DNA from: Shewanella fidelis ATCC BAA-318
Lineage (GTDB): Bacteria > Pseudomonadota > Gammaproteobacteria > Enterobacterales > Shewanellaceae
Length of the DNA stretch: 64,000 nucleotides
Reading direction: 5' to 3'
NCBI RefSeq assembly: GCF_000518605.1
Contig: NZ_JADX01000018.1
Span: 62,001-126,000 of the forward strand
Positions 9,396 to 17,962 of this stretch are shown here, in pieces; position 1 is the first letter of the stretch, and every line of letters begins with the position of its first letter. Both the position numbers and the translations under genes were made by a program. Under the pieces are notes generated by a model. It was given only the letters and a program-made list of their open reading frames with translations, ran no database searches and was not told where the DNA came from.

Positions 9396-9442
9396 CAGCA
9401 TTTCGCTAATTTGTTAGATAAAACTAACTAAGTCTAAAACTA

Positions 9443-9469
9443 AAAGGTCAAGTGGTGAGCTTGACCTTT
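9443..9469. terminator. Bidirectional terminator between convergent genes
   Basis: Perfect 10-bp stem AAAGGTCAAG / CTTGACCTTT with a 7-base loop, A-rich on one side and T-rich on the other, between the stops at 9395 (+) and 9482 (-). Confidence 0.8.
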
Positions 9470-9481
9470 GTTGGTGAATGA

Positions 9482-10924
9482 TTACTTATTATCTGAGCGG
9501 AGTACTAGCTCTACTCTACGATTAAGTTTTTGACCCGCTTCGTTATTGTTGTTTGCTACAGGAGCATACTCACCAACGCCCTTAGCCACTAATTGACTTT
9601 TAGGGATGTTGTGCGCGGTGGTGAGCTGCTTAACTACCGCTTTGGCACGTTTGTCAGATAACACTTGGTTATAGCTTTGCTTGCCTTGATCATCTGTATG
9701 TCCGATGACATAAAAGCGCTGCTTAGGGTGCGCTTTTAAGTAGGTTGCAACAACGTCAATAACGCTGTGGGCCTCAGTAAGCATTTCATCGCTATCAAAT
9801 TTAAATAGCAGTCCATCTAACGCCACGTGACCTGTTTGGGCGATCTTATCGGTAAGTCCCTCAAGATCGATACTGACTTTATCATCAACTAGTTGAGTCT
9901 CTTCGATGATTTTTATTTCAGCCCATAATGCGCCTGGGTAACCTATGATGTAAGTCATTGCGTAAACATTACCCTCAGACCTGATTAGCTGGTAAAGACC
10001 GTAGAATTGATTTTCATCAAAGCCATTAAAGGCTAGCGATTTTATACGCTTTTTAATGTGACGGGATTGACCACAAGCTTTGCCCTTACAGGAAAATGTT
10101 TGCGTAAAGCCAAGCTTTATTAAAGCTGAATGGTAATTAGCATTCACTTCATATTCAGAGTAAGCACGAGGTAATTTGTAATTAATGTCGGTAATTTTAC
10201 CTTCTAGCTGTTTTATGCTGTGTTGTCCCTTATTTACCGCGGTAAACACTGCGGTTTGACCAAAGTTATACTGCTCATAATCATGAATATAAGCGCCGGG
10301 TAAACGCGCTAGCATGGGGTGGTCGCTAGCGTTTTGGGTATCTTTATGTTGCAGATCTTTGAAGTCTTTTTGTTTAACTTCGCTGCTTAAATAGCTTGGA
10401 TTGACACTGATTAAGTCGAGCGGTTCAGGAATAACTTCAATGATATCCAGTTGTAATGCTGCTTCCTTATTCCAGTTTGCCGAAAAAGCCGATACATAAA
10501 CTCGCTTTTTATCCAGTTGTACTTTGCCGGTAAACATAGCAGCTGCTTGGCTAGGTATGCTATTTAGTGGTTTTAAGGTTCGATAAAGTGATTTTACATT
10601 GCCACAGGTTGCATGAAGGCATTCAAATATCAACTCGCCACCAATATCGGTAAATTGTTGTTTATAGTTATTAATAATATGGCTTGGCTCATAAGTTACA
10701 GGGACTTTATAGCTAACGCGGCTTAATTTGCCCTTAACATTTAGCGTAGTGGCTTTTGAGTTCTGGATATTTGAAACAAGTCGATACTCAGTGAAGTGAC
10801 GATTGGACTGCTTATTATTTTTTGCTTCGTTCAGCGGGTTAAATAGCGATTGCTCTGCGATAGCGTGGCTGGTCATCATGACCATTATGGCAATTAAAAG
10901 TGTGGTCTTTTTGGTCATAGCCAT
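9482..10924 (-). CDS. OmpA-family protein with duplicated DUF4892-like domain
   Basis: 480 aa with a signal peptide ending AIAEQ (about residue 23). Two related halves precede a C-terminal OmpA domain. The first (about 45-180) contains VKGKLSRVSYKVP, then CLHATCG. The second (about 210-345) contains LEGKITDINYKLP, then CKGKACG. The OmpA/MotB peptidoglycan-binding domain is at about 365-478, with FKFDSDEM, IGHTDDQGKQSYNQVLSDKRA and the usual NRRVEL end. The halves resemble DUF4892 of outer-membrane proteins. It probably tethers the outer membrane or a periplasmic complex to peptidoglycan. The ATG has a GGAG at good spacing. Function beyond wall binding is unknown. Confidence 0.8.
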   Translation of the reverse strand: MAMTKKTTLLIAIMVMMTSHAIAEQSLFNPLNEAKNNKQSNRHFTEYRLVSNIQNSKATTLNVKGKLSRVSYKVPVTYEPSHIINNYKQQFTDIGGELIFECLHATCGNVKSLYRTLKPLNSIPSQAAAMFTGKVQLDKKRVYVSAFSANWNKEAALQLDIIEVIPEPLDLISVNPSYLSSEVKQKDFKDLQHKDTQNASDHPMLARLPGAYIHDYEQYNFGQTAVFTAVNKGQHSIKQLEGKITDINYKLPRAYSEYEVNANYHSALIKLGFTQTFSCKGKACGQSRHIKKRIKSLAFNGFDENQFYGLYQLIRSEGNVYAMTYIIGYPGALWAEIKIIEETQLVDDKVSIDLEGLTDKIAQTGHVALDGLLFKFDSDEMLTEAHSVIDVVATYLKAHPKQRFYVIGHTDDQGKQSYNQVLSDKRAKAVVKQLTTAHNIPKSQLVAKGVGEYAPVANNNNEAGQKLNRRVELVLRSDNK

Positions 10925-11040
10925 TGATCATCTCCATGAAGAAGGGAAGCTGTGCTCTCCACAAATGAAACTCAGTTGTTACGGCTGAGGTTTAACCTGA
11001 GCTGAGGGAGCATTTGAACTTCTGCAAGTGATATTTATTG

Positions 11041-11068
11041 GTAAACATATTTGCTTGTTTACAAATAT
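11041..11068. promoter_or_regulatory. Two overlapping inverted repeats upstream of the OmpA-family gene
   Basis: GTAAACA (11041-11047) pairs with TGTTTAC (11056-11062), and ATATTTG (11047-11053) pairs with CAAATAT (11062-11068). The two dyads interleave and share bases, so only one hairpin can form at a time. They lie 117 bases upstream of the OmpA-family start codon. An operator is the simplest reading; no regulator is identified. Confidence 0.45.
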
Positions 11069-11255
11069 AAAAACCTGCGTTTTCTTGCTTGGTTATAACA
11101 ATTTCAAACAGAGTTCTGAGTGTTATTGAGATTAAGCAAGAGAAGGTTTCCTTATTTAAATCTGGTGGGTATTTTTATAATCAAGGTTGCTACGCGCTTA
11201 ATATGACTAAAGCTAGCTTTATGAAAAATCACAAATACGCACTGCTAAGTTGCTG

Positions 11256-11283
11256 AAACAGAGGTACAGCCATACCTCTGTTT
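11256..11283 (-). terminator. Terminator of the small lipoprotein gene
   Basis: Perfect 11-bp stem AAACAGAGGTA / TACCTCTGTTT with a 6-base loop, 20 bases past the stop of the minus-strand lipoprotein gene. The T-run flanks the plus side and an A/T-rich side the minus, so it may work in both directions. Confidence 0.75.
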
Positions 11284-11303
11284 TGTCATTGAACTGCAAA
11301 GCT

Positions 11304-11702
11304 TTAGAAGTAAAGGTGCTCAACCAGCTCATTATTTACATAAAGTTCGCACTTGTCTGCAGTCGAGTTGTTAGATGATTGGACTATGCCTGCGATAGCA
11401 CCAAACGCCCCCCCTTGATTGCCTAACACTGAACCAAAGTAACAATGACTTCTCAGCTCAATTTCCTTGTAGTTTGCTTTCAGGTTTTGGGTTGGTGTGT
11501 ACGGGGGGAATTTGCCCTGCATAACGGGGTCGTTATTAACACTCAAAATTAATAGATTCTTTTCGTCGTCAAAACTACCATTAAACTTCAGCGTTACACC
11601 GTCCACGTCGACAACTTTTTCTTGAGCTACACGTGGAGGTTTAGCTGCACAGCCGGCAACGACTGCAACAAGTGTAAGTGCTAAAAGAGTGTTAAGTTTC
11701 AT
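11304..11702 (-). CDS. Small predicted lipoprotein
   Basis: 132 aa. The N-terminus is a lipoprotein signal with lipobox VAGC, so Cys18 is the likely lipidated residue. The mature part is about 115 residues with two further Cys (about 87 and 118) that could form a disulfide. A Gly/Ala-rich stretch (GNQGGAFGAIAGIV) separates them. No known domain is recognised. It stands alone with its own terminator and is transcribed away from recR. Periplasmic or outer-membrane location is inferred from the signal only. Confidence 0.72.
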   Translation of the reverse strand: MKLNTLLALTLVAVVAGCAAKPPRVAQEKVVDVDGVTLKFNGSFDDEKNLLILSVNNDPVMQGKFPPYTPTQNLKANYKEIELRSHCYFGSVLGNQGGAFGAIAGIVQSSNNSTADKCELYVNNELVEHLYF

Positions 11703-12084
11703 TGATATACTCCATTAAATTAAATTCAATCTTCCTGATAAAACTCAGTATTTGCGGCGCAACTTTAGCTTAAATTTTTCAGTTTACCTATTCTCCTAAA
11801 GCATGCTTTTTGATGAGGTGCGTCATTCATAAGTTGTAGTGAAGTTGTTTATAAAAGTCTAAAATATCAATGAGTTTAAAGGCTGCTGTCTCAGATTTTG
11901 ATTGGCTATTTATCAGTCAGTGCAAAGGCGCTAAATTTGCAGCTTGTAATATAAATATCTGTGTTAAGATCAGTGTTTGCTTTGATTGCTGTCCTGTAAG
12001 CTAGAGCGTGTTTGCTGTGCAGTAACTCTGATCATATAAAATTAAATGTTGGGGCGCTGTGATGTCCCATAAACGGAACGTTAA
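11703..12084. other. Divergent intergenic region before recR
   Basis: 382 bases with no gene. In E. coli and many relatives ybaB ends just before recR; no trace of a ybaB C-terminus is readable here. It contains the recR promoter at 12012-12040 and presumably the lipoprotein promoter. Confidence 0.6.
12012..12040 (+). promoter_or_regulatory. Predicted sigma-70 promoter of recR
   Basis: TTGCTG (12012-12017) and TATAAA (12035-12040) with a 17-base spacer, 45 bases before the recR ATG. It fits recR having its own promoter rather than depending on dnaX-ybaB transcription. Confidence 0.6.
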
Positions 12085-12684
12085 ATGAAATTTAGTCCAC
12101 TCGTTGATGATCTTATTCAATCACTTCGTTGTTTACCGGGCGTTGGCCCAAAATCGGCTCAAAGAATGGCATTTCAGCTATTGGAGCGTGACCGCAAAGC
12201 GGGCGCGAAGTTGTCTGAGGCATTAGGTAAGGCGATGTCTGATGTGGGGCACTGTCAGTCCTGTCGTACATTTACCGAAGAAACTTACTGTCCTATTTGC
12301 GTGAGTACTAAACGTGGTCACTCAGAAGTCATATGCGTGGTCGAAACACCTGCTGATGTTCTAGCAATTGAAGCTGGTGGTCATTTCACTGGACGTTATT
12401 TTGTATTACTTGGCCATTTATCACCGCTTGATGGCGTGGGGCCTGAGGAATTAGGACTGGCGTTACTGGAGCAACATTTAGCATCAGGTGAAGTGAGCGA
12501 ACTGATTTTGGCGACGAACCCAACTGTTGAAGGTGATGCGACCGCGCACTACATTGCTGATATGGCGAAACGTCATCAATTAACCGTTAGCCGTATTGCC
12601 CACGGTGTGCCTGTTGGCGGTGAGCTTGAGTATGTTGACAGTACCACTTTGGCGCTCTCTTTTAACGGTCGCTTACCGATTTAA
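12085..12684 (+). CDS. recR: Recombination mediator protein RecR
   Basis: RecR acts with RecO and RecF to load RecA on single-stranded gaps coated with SSB. The 199-aa length is normal. The N-terminal helix-hairpin-helix contains [16 protein letters not shown] (about 13-28). The zinc finger has Cys57, Cys60, Cys69 and Cys72. The Toprim domain starts at [15 protein letters not shown] (about 82-96). The C-terminal part ends with TLALSFNGR as in other RecR proteins. It is followed by its own terminator and then htpG, the usual neighbour. dnaX and ybaB, normally upstream, are missing here. Confidence 0.97.
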   Translation: MKFSPLVDDLIQSLRCLPGVGPKSAQRMAFQLLERDRKAGAKLSEALGKAMSDVGHCQSCRTFTEETYCPICVSTKRGHSEVICVVETPADVLAIEAGGHFTGRYFVLLGHLSPLDGVGPEELGLALLEQHLASGEVSELILATNPTVEGDATAHYIADMAKRHQLTVSRIAHGVPVGGELEYVDSTTLALSFNGRLPI

Positions 12685-12751
12685 TCATGTTTACCATGAG
12701 CGCTGCATTATATGCGCTTATAAGTGATTGTTTGAGCTTGTAATCATCTCG

Positions 12752-12788
12752 AAATCCAGTTGTTGAGTATCAATAACTGGATTTTTTT
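12752..12788 (+). terminator. Terminator of recR
   Basis: 14-bp stem AAATCCAGTTGTTG / CAATAACTGGATTT with one G-U wobble, a 5-base loop and a run of T. Confidence 0.88.
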
Positions 12789-12819
12789 TGTGCAATTAAA
12801 AGCAAACCACATTCTTTCC

Positions 12820-12847
12820 CTTGAAAAGTAGTTTTATAGCCCCATCT
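12820..12847 (+). promoter_or_regulatory. Sigma-32 heat-shock promoter of htpG
   Basis: CTTGAAA (12820-12826) and CCCCATCT (12840-12847) with a 13-base spacer match the RpoH consensus (CTTGAAA, 11-16 bases, CCCCATnT) almost exactly, 45 bases upstream of the htpG ATG. Confidence 0.88.
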
Positions 12848-12891
12848 TGTTTGTAAGCTTTATTAAAACTGATTTTTAAAGGGAACATTTC

Positions 12892-14808
12892 ATGTCACAA
12901 CAAGAGACGCATGGCTTTCAAACCGAAGTCAAACAACTATTACATTTGATGATCCATTCTTTGTACTCAAACAAAGAGATCTTTTTACGTGAACTCGTAT
13001 CTAACGCTGCGGACGCTGCTGACAAGTTACGTTATGAAGCCCTAACAAATAACGATCTTTATGAAGGCGACGGTGAACTGCGCGTTCGCATTAGTGCCGA
13101 TAAAGAGAAAGGTACAGTTACTATTGAAGACAATGGTATCGGTATGACTCGCGATGGTGTGATTGAACACCTAGGTACCATTGCAAAATCTGGCACAGCT
13201 GATTTCTTTAAAAACTTATCTGGCGATGAATCAAAAGATTCACAACTAATTGGTCAGTTTGGTGTTGGTTTTTATTCAGCCTTTATCGTTGCTGATCGCG
13301 TTACAGTTCGCACTCGTGCAGCTGGCCATAGTGCTGATGAAGCAGTGCTTTGGGAATCTGCAGGCGAAGGTGACTTCACTGTTGAGACCATCTCTAAGCA
13401 AACTCGCGGTACTGAAATTACGCTTCACCTACGTGAAGATGAGAAAGAGTTTGCAGATGATTACCGTCTTCGCTCTATTATCACTAAGTACTCAGACCAC
13501 ATCTCTGTACCAGTAGAGATGTTTGAAGAGGGCACACCTGCAGTAGAAGCAACTGAAGATACTGAAGCCGTACCAGCAACAGAAGGTAGCTGGAAGCCGA
13601 TGAACAAGGCTACAGCACTTTGGACTCGCAATAAGAGCGATGTGTCAGACGAAGAGTATCAAGAGTTTTATAAGCACATTTCTCATGACTTCGCAGATCC
13701 ATTATTGTGGAGCCATAACCGCGTTGAAGGTAAGCAAGAGTACACCAGCTTACTGTATATTCCGGCTAAAGCGCCATGGGACCTATGGAATCGTGACCGC
13801 AAACATGGTTTAAAACTGTTTGTACAGCGCGTATTTGTTATGGATGATGCTGAACAGTTCATGCCAAGCTATCTACGCTTTGTGCAAGGTTTGATTGATT
13901 CAAACGATTTACCACTAAACGTTTCTCGTGAAATCTTACAAGATAACAAAGTCACTACCGCGCTGCGCACCGCTGTGACTAAGCGTGTATTAGGCATGCT
14001 TGAAAAGCTTGCCAAAAATGACGCTGAGAAATACCAATCGTTCTGGACTGAGTTTGGTCAAGTGCTAAAAGAAGGTCCAGCGGAAGACTTTGCTAATAAA
14101 GAGCGTGTAGCAGGTCTACTGCGTTTTGCATCGACTTACACGGGTGAAGCAACGGCTAACGTGTCATTGGCTGATTACGTTGAGCGCATGAAGGAAGGTC
14201 AGTCTAAGATCTACTACATCGTTGCTGATAGCCATGAAGCTGCGGCAAACAGCCCGCACCTTGAAGTGCTACGCAAGAAAGATATTGAAGTATTATTGAT
14301 GTCTGAACGTATTGATGAGTGGTTAATCAACCACTTGACTGAGTTCGACGGTAAGAAACTTCACTCAGTGACTCGCGGTGATCTTGAGCTTGGTGAGCTT
14401 GAAGATGCAGATGAGAAAGAAGCGCAAGAGAAACTACAAACTGAATCTGAAGGTTTAGTTAAGCGTGTTAAAGACAGCTTAGGCGATAAAGTTTCTGAGG
14501 TTAAAGTAACGACTCGTCTAACAGATACGCCAGCATGTGTGGTCGCAGGCGAAGGCGAAATGTCTACCCAGATGATTAAGCTAATGCAGGCTGCAGGTCA
14601 AGATGTACCTGAATCTAAGCCAACATTTGAGCTAAACCCAGAGCATCCGCTAGTTGCACGTTTGAATGACGAGCAAGACGAGCAGTTATTTGCACAGTGG
14701 TCAGAGCTATTGTTACAGCAAGCATTATTGTCTGAAAAAGGTAGCCTTGCTGACCCATCAGCATTTATTAAGCTAATGAACCAAATGTTATTGGCTAGCG
14801 TTAAGTAA
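12892..14808 (+). CDS. htpG: Chaperone HtpG (Hsp90)
   Basis: Cytosolic ATP-dependent Hsp90 chaperone, 638 aa. The N-terminal GHKL ATPase carries the three expected signatures: [15 protein letters not shown] near residue 37, [10 protein letters not shown] near 82 and [11 protein letters not shown] near 120. The middle domain has [11 protein letters not shown], and the C-terminal dimerisation domain runs to the end. An acidic insert ([14 protein letters not shown]) around 220-235 sits at the usually variable linker. It has a sigma-32 promoter upstream and a strong terminator downstream, so it is a single heat-shock gene. Confidence 0.98.
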   Translation: MSQQETHGFQTEVKQLLHLMIHSLYSNKEIFLRELVSNAADAADKLRYEALTNNDLYEGDGELRVRISADKEKGTVTIEDNGIGMTRDGVIEHLGTIAKSGTADFFKNLSGDESKDSQLIGQFGVGFYSAFIVADRVTVRTRAAGHSADEAVLWESAGEGDFTVETISKQTRGTEITLHLREDEKEFADDYRLRSIITKYSDHISVPVEMFEEGTPAVEATEDTEAVPATEGSWKPMNKATALWTRNKSDVSDEEYQEFYKHISHDFADPLLWSHNRVEGKQEYTSLLYIPAKAPWDLWNRDRKHGLKLFVQRVFVMDDAEQFMPSYLRFVQGLIDSNDLPLNVSREILQDNKVTTALRTAVTKRVLGMLEKLAKNDAEKYQSFWTEFGQVLKEGPAEDFANKERVAGLLRFASTYTGEATANVSLADYVERMKEGQSKIYYIVADSHEAAANSPHLEVLRKKDIEVLLMSERIDEWLINHLTEFDGKKLHSVTRGDLELGELEDADEKEAQEKLQTESEGLVKRVKDSLGDKVSEVKVTTRLTDTPACVVAGEGEMSTQMIKLMQAAGQDVPESKPTFELNPEHPLVARLNDEQDEQLFAQWSELLLQQALLSEKGSLADPSAFIKLMNQMLLASVK

Positions 14809-14823
14809 TCAACAGCTATGATT

Positions 14824-14851
14824 AAAGAGGCAGTTATACTGCCTCTTTTTT
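14824..14851 (+). terminator. Terminator of htpG
   Basis: Stem AAAGAGGCAG / CTGCCTCTTT with a 5-base loop, followed by T residues. Confidence 0.88.
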
Positions 14852-14882
14852 ATGGTCACTCGCTACTAGCGAAGGAAAAGTT

Positions 14883-15728
14883 ATGCAATCGATTCTAGAG
14901 CTGACTAAAGAAAACATCCAACAGGTGGTTGACGCTTCGATGGAGAAGGTGGTTGTTATGGCATTTTGGGCGAGTCAAAGCCCAGAAAGTTTAAGCCTAA
15001 TGCAAACACTTGAAAGCATCGCACAGCAACAAAATGGCCGTTTTGTATTAGCGAAAGTTAACTGCGAAACGGAAATGGAAATTGCCAATTATTTTCAAAT
15101 CCAAAGTTTGCCTACAACCTTAGTATTGCACGAAGGTAAGCCTGTGGATGGTTTTGCTGGCGTGCAACAAGCGGCGCAAATTACCGAGATGCTCGACAAG
15201 CATTTACCCGCTGAGTGGCAATTAAAGCTTAATCAAGCACGAGTATTTTTAGCTGAAAATAACGCAATTGCGGCACTGCCGTTGTTGAAAGATGCCTATG
15301 CTGAACAACAATTGGCTGAAATCGCGTTAGCGCTAGCTGATGTGTACCTGTCATTGGGCGTACTTGAAGATGCCAAGACCTTATTAGATTCAGTGGGTTT
15401 GGCTGACCAAGATAGCTATTATCAAAGTTTGAAAGCTAAGCTTGCATTAGCGCTTGATGCTGCTGACACCCCAGAAATACGTAAGTTACAGCAAGATGTA
15501 GAGCATGATCCAACTAATTTGGAGTTAGTGATTGAACTTGGCAAAGCATTACATCAAGCGGGACGTAATGATGAAGCGTTAGAGCTGCTTTTTACACCAT
15601 TGCAAAAAGACATGTCTGCACAAGATGGCAAGGTAAAACAGTCATTTTTAGAGATCTTAACTGCGTTAGGTCAAGGCAATACGCTAGCGAATCAATATCG
15701 ACGTAAGCTATACACCTTACTTTACTGA
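14883..15728 (+). CDS. cnoX: Co-chaperone CnoX (YbbN), thioredoxin fold plus TPR
   Basis: 281 aa. An N-terminal thioredoxin domain (1-110) is followed by TPR-like helices (about 115-281). The C-terminus, with NDEALELLFTPLQKD and YRRKLYTLLY, matches E. coli YbbN/CnoX closely. CnoX holds unfolding proteins under oxidative (HOCl) stress and passes them to GroEL and DnaK. The redox motif, CXXC in true thioredoxins and SQHC in E. coli CnoX as I recall it, is SQSP at 31-34 here, so it has no motif cysteine and cannot do dithiol exchange. It sits between htpG and adk, a chaperone context that fits. GAAGGA precedes the start. Confidence 0.92.
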   Translation: MQSILELTKENIQQVVDASMEKVVVMAFWASQSPESLSLMQTLESIAQQQNGRFVLAKVNCETEMEIANYFQIQSLPTTLVLHEGKPVDGFAGVQQAAQITEMLDKHLPAEWQLKLNQARVFLAENNAIAALPLLKDAYAEQQLAEIALALADVYLSLGVLEDAKTLLDSVGLADQDSYYQSLKAKLALALDAADTPEIRKLQQDVEHDPTNLELVIELGKALHQAGRNDEALELLFTPLQKDMSAQDGKVKQSFLEILTALGQGNTLANQYRRKLYTLLY

Positions 15729-15908
15729 TTCGCGTCAAAGATATTTGTTAGTTGTGATGCTAAAGTCGAAGGACAAATGACTTCAAAATGGCGGCCATTT
15801 ATGCGAAGATCGCCGCCCTAAACATATAATACCCACCAGATCGGCGACTTTGTTATTCGCCATTGGATGATGTGGGGATCACAGTGCGAAATTAAGAGGA
15901 AGATTTAG

Positions 15909-16553
<645 letters not shown>

Positions 16554-16620
16554 TAATCTCACCTCGAGTATAAAATTAACTCGAGTGATTATCTGTTTAT
16601 GAGCTAGTTCTCATATTTTA

Positions 16621-16647
16621 AAAAGCCCATGATAATGGGCTTTTTTT
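16621..16647 (+). terminator. Terminator of adk
   Basis: Perfect 10-bp stem AAAAGCCCAT / ATGGGCTTTT with GATA loop and seven T. A second weaker hairpin (two CTCGAG-containing arms) lies at 16561-16587. Confidence 0.88.
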
Positions 16648-16701
16648 ATGGTTTTTGCAGTGATAGCCTGAGCTGAATATCTTGTTTAAAAGAGAATTCA
16701 T

Positions 16702-17697
16702 GTGAGTAACTCAGCCCCTTCGTTCGGTGTGTTATTAGTTAACTTGGGTACCCCCGATTCACCGACTGCTCCCGATGTAAAAAAATTCCTCAAACAGTTT
16801 TTAAGTGATCCGCGGGTTGTGGATCTATCCCCTTGGATCTGGAAGCCCATTTTAAATGGCATCATTCTCAATACTCGCCCTGCAAAGGTGGCTAAACTTT
16901 ATCAATCTATATGGTGGGATGAAGGCTCACCACTGATGGTGATTAGCCAAAAGCAGCGCGATAAACTCAAAGCTTTATTAGCGCAAACGCTGGGGCAAAC
17001 CATTCCTGTTGAATTGGGCATGAGTTACGGCAATCCGTCTTTGCAATCAGGACTTGATAGCTTAAAGGCGCAAGGGGCTGACAAGATTTTTGTATTGCCG
17101 CTGTATGCACAATACTCCTGCTCAACGGTTGCGCCTGTTTATGATGCAATAGCCGAGCTGTTAAAGTCTGAGCGTGATATTCCAGAGCTACGATTCAATA
17201 AACAGTATTTTGATCACCCAGACTATATTAAGGCGTTGGCAGAGTCTGTAAAAAACCATTGGCAAACCAAAGGTCAAGCACAAGTATTATTAATGTCCTT
17301 TCATGGTGTACCGCTGCGCTATATTACCGAGGGTGATCCTTACCAAGCCCAGTGTCAAGCAACAGCTGAGTTGTTAGCAGCAGAGCTAGGTTTAACTGAT
17401 CAGCAATGGCGCATTTGTTTCCAATCACAATTTGGTAAAGAAGAGTGGATTGGTCCTGCAACCGATGCTTTGCTTGAATCTTTGCCAAAAGAGGGGATTA
17501 AGTCGGTTGATATTATGTGCCCTGCATTTTCTTGTGATTGCTTAGAAACCCTTGAGGAGATCTCACAAGAGGGCAAAGAAGAGTTCTTAGAAGCGGGTGG
17601 CGAGCACTATGAGTTTATTGATTGCTTGAATGATTCTGAGCCGCATATTGGCTTATTGGCTAAAATAGTTGAACAACAAACAAAAGGTTGGAATTAA
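16702..17697 (+). CDS. hemH: Ferrochelatase
   Basis: Inserts Fe2+ into protoporphyrin IX, the last step of haem synthesis; membrane-associated on the cytosolic side. 331 aa with a GTG start after AAAGAG. The opening GVLLVNLGTPDSP is the family signature. The catalytic His is in MSFHGVP (His201), with YAQYS upstream and the Glu-containing CPAFSCDCLETLEEI near the C-terminus. Position between adk and gsk matches E. coli order apart from aes. Cys residues near 274-280 could hold a [2Fe-2S] cluster, as in some ferrochelatases, but the number is too few to be sure. Confidence 0.97.
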   Translation: MSNSAPSFGVLLVNLGTPDSPTAPDVKKFLKQFLSDPRVVDLSPWIWKPILNGIILNTRPAKVAKLYQSIWWDEGSPLMVISQKQRDKLKALLAQTLGQTIPVELGMSYGNPSLQSGLDSLKAQGADKIFVLPLYAQYSCSTVAPVYDAIAELLKSERDIPELRFNKQYFDHPDYIKALAESVKNHWQTKGQAQVLLMSFHGVPLRYITEGDPYQAQCQATAELLAAELGLTDQQWRICFQSQFGKEEWIGPATDALLESLPKEGIKSVDIMCPAFSCDCLETLEEISQEGKEEFLEAGGEHYEFIDCLNDSEPHIGLLAKIVEQQTKGWN

Positions 17698-17730
17698 TTT
17701 TTCTGACTTCTATAGTGATTTCAGCTAGCG

Positions 17731-17766
17731 AAAGAGGTGGCGTGTGGTAAAATCCCCCACCTTTTT
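17731..17766 (+). terminator. Probable terminator of hemH
   Basis: Stem AAAGAGGTGG / CCACCTTTTT (one G-U pair), 16-base loop, T-rich end, 33 bases after the hemH stop. Confidence 0.65.
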
Positions 17767-17962
17767 GCGTAGTAGGGCCATTTTGCTCACTGTTTTGTTT
17801 AACTTGTGATAGAGATAAACAAATTTTTAATGATGAGTTTTTATTATGGCCTGCTAGTAAAAGTATTGTGCTTGTTTGCGCGAAGTCGGTGTAAACAGGT
17901 TGAGATCACTTAGCCGTTTTAATTTATATTTTGCATGGATGCCGAATGAAAGAGAGCTCTAT

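Larger units (their letters stand above)
10925..11303. other. Intergenic region upstream of the OmpA-family gene
   Basis: 379 bases without a convincing gene. It holds two overlapping inverted repeats (11041-11068) and the terminator of the lipoprotein gene (11256-11283). Most of the rest is AT-rich and presumably contains the OmpA-family promoter. Confidence 0.6.

Noticed and set aside
17876-17962. Longer N-terminus for gsk
   Set aside because: The shorter start gives the E. coli length and N-terminus, with a ribosome-binding site; the extension adds unmatched residues.
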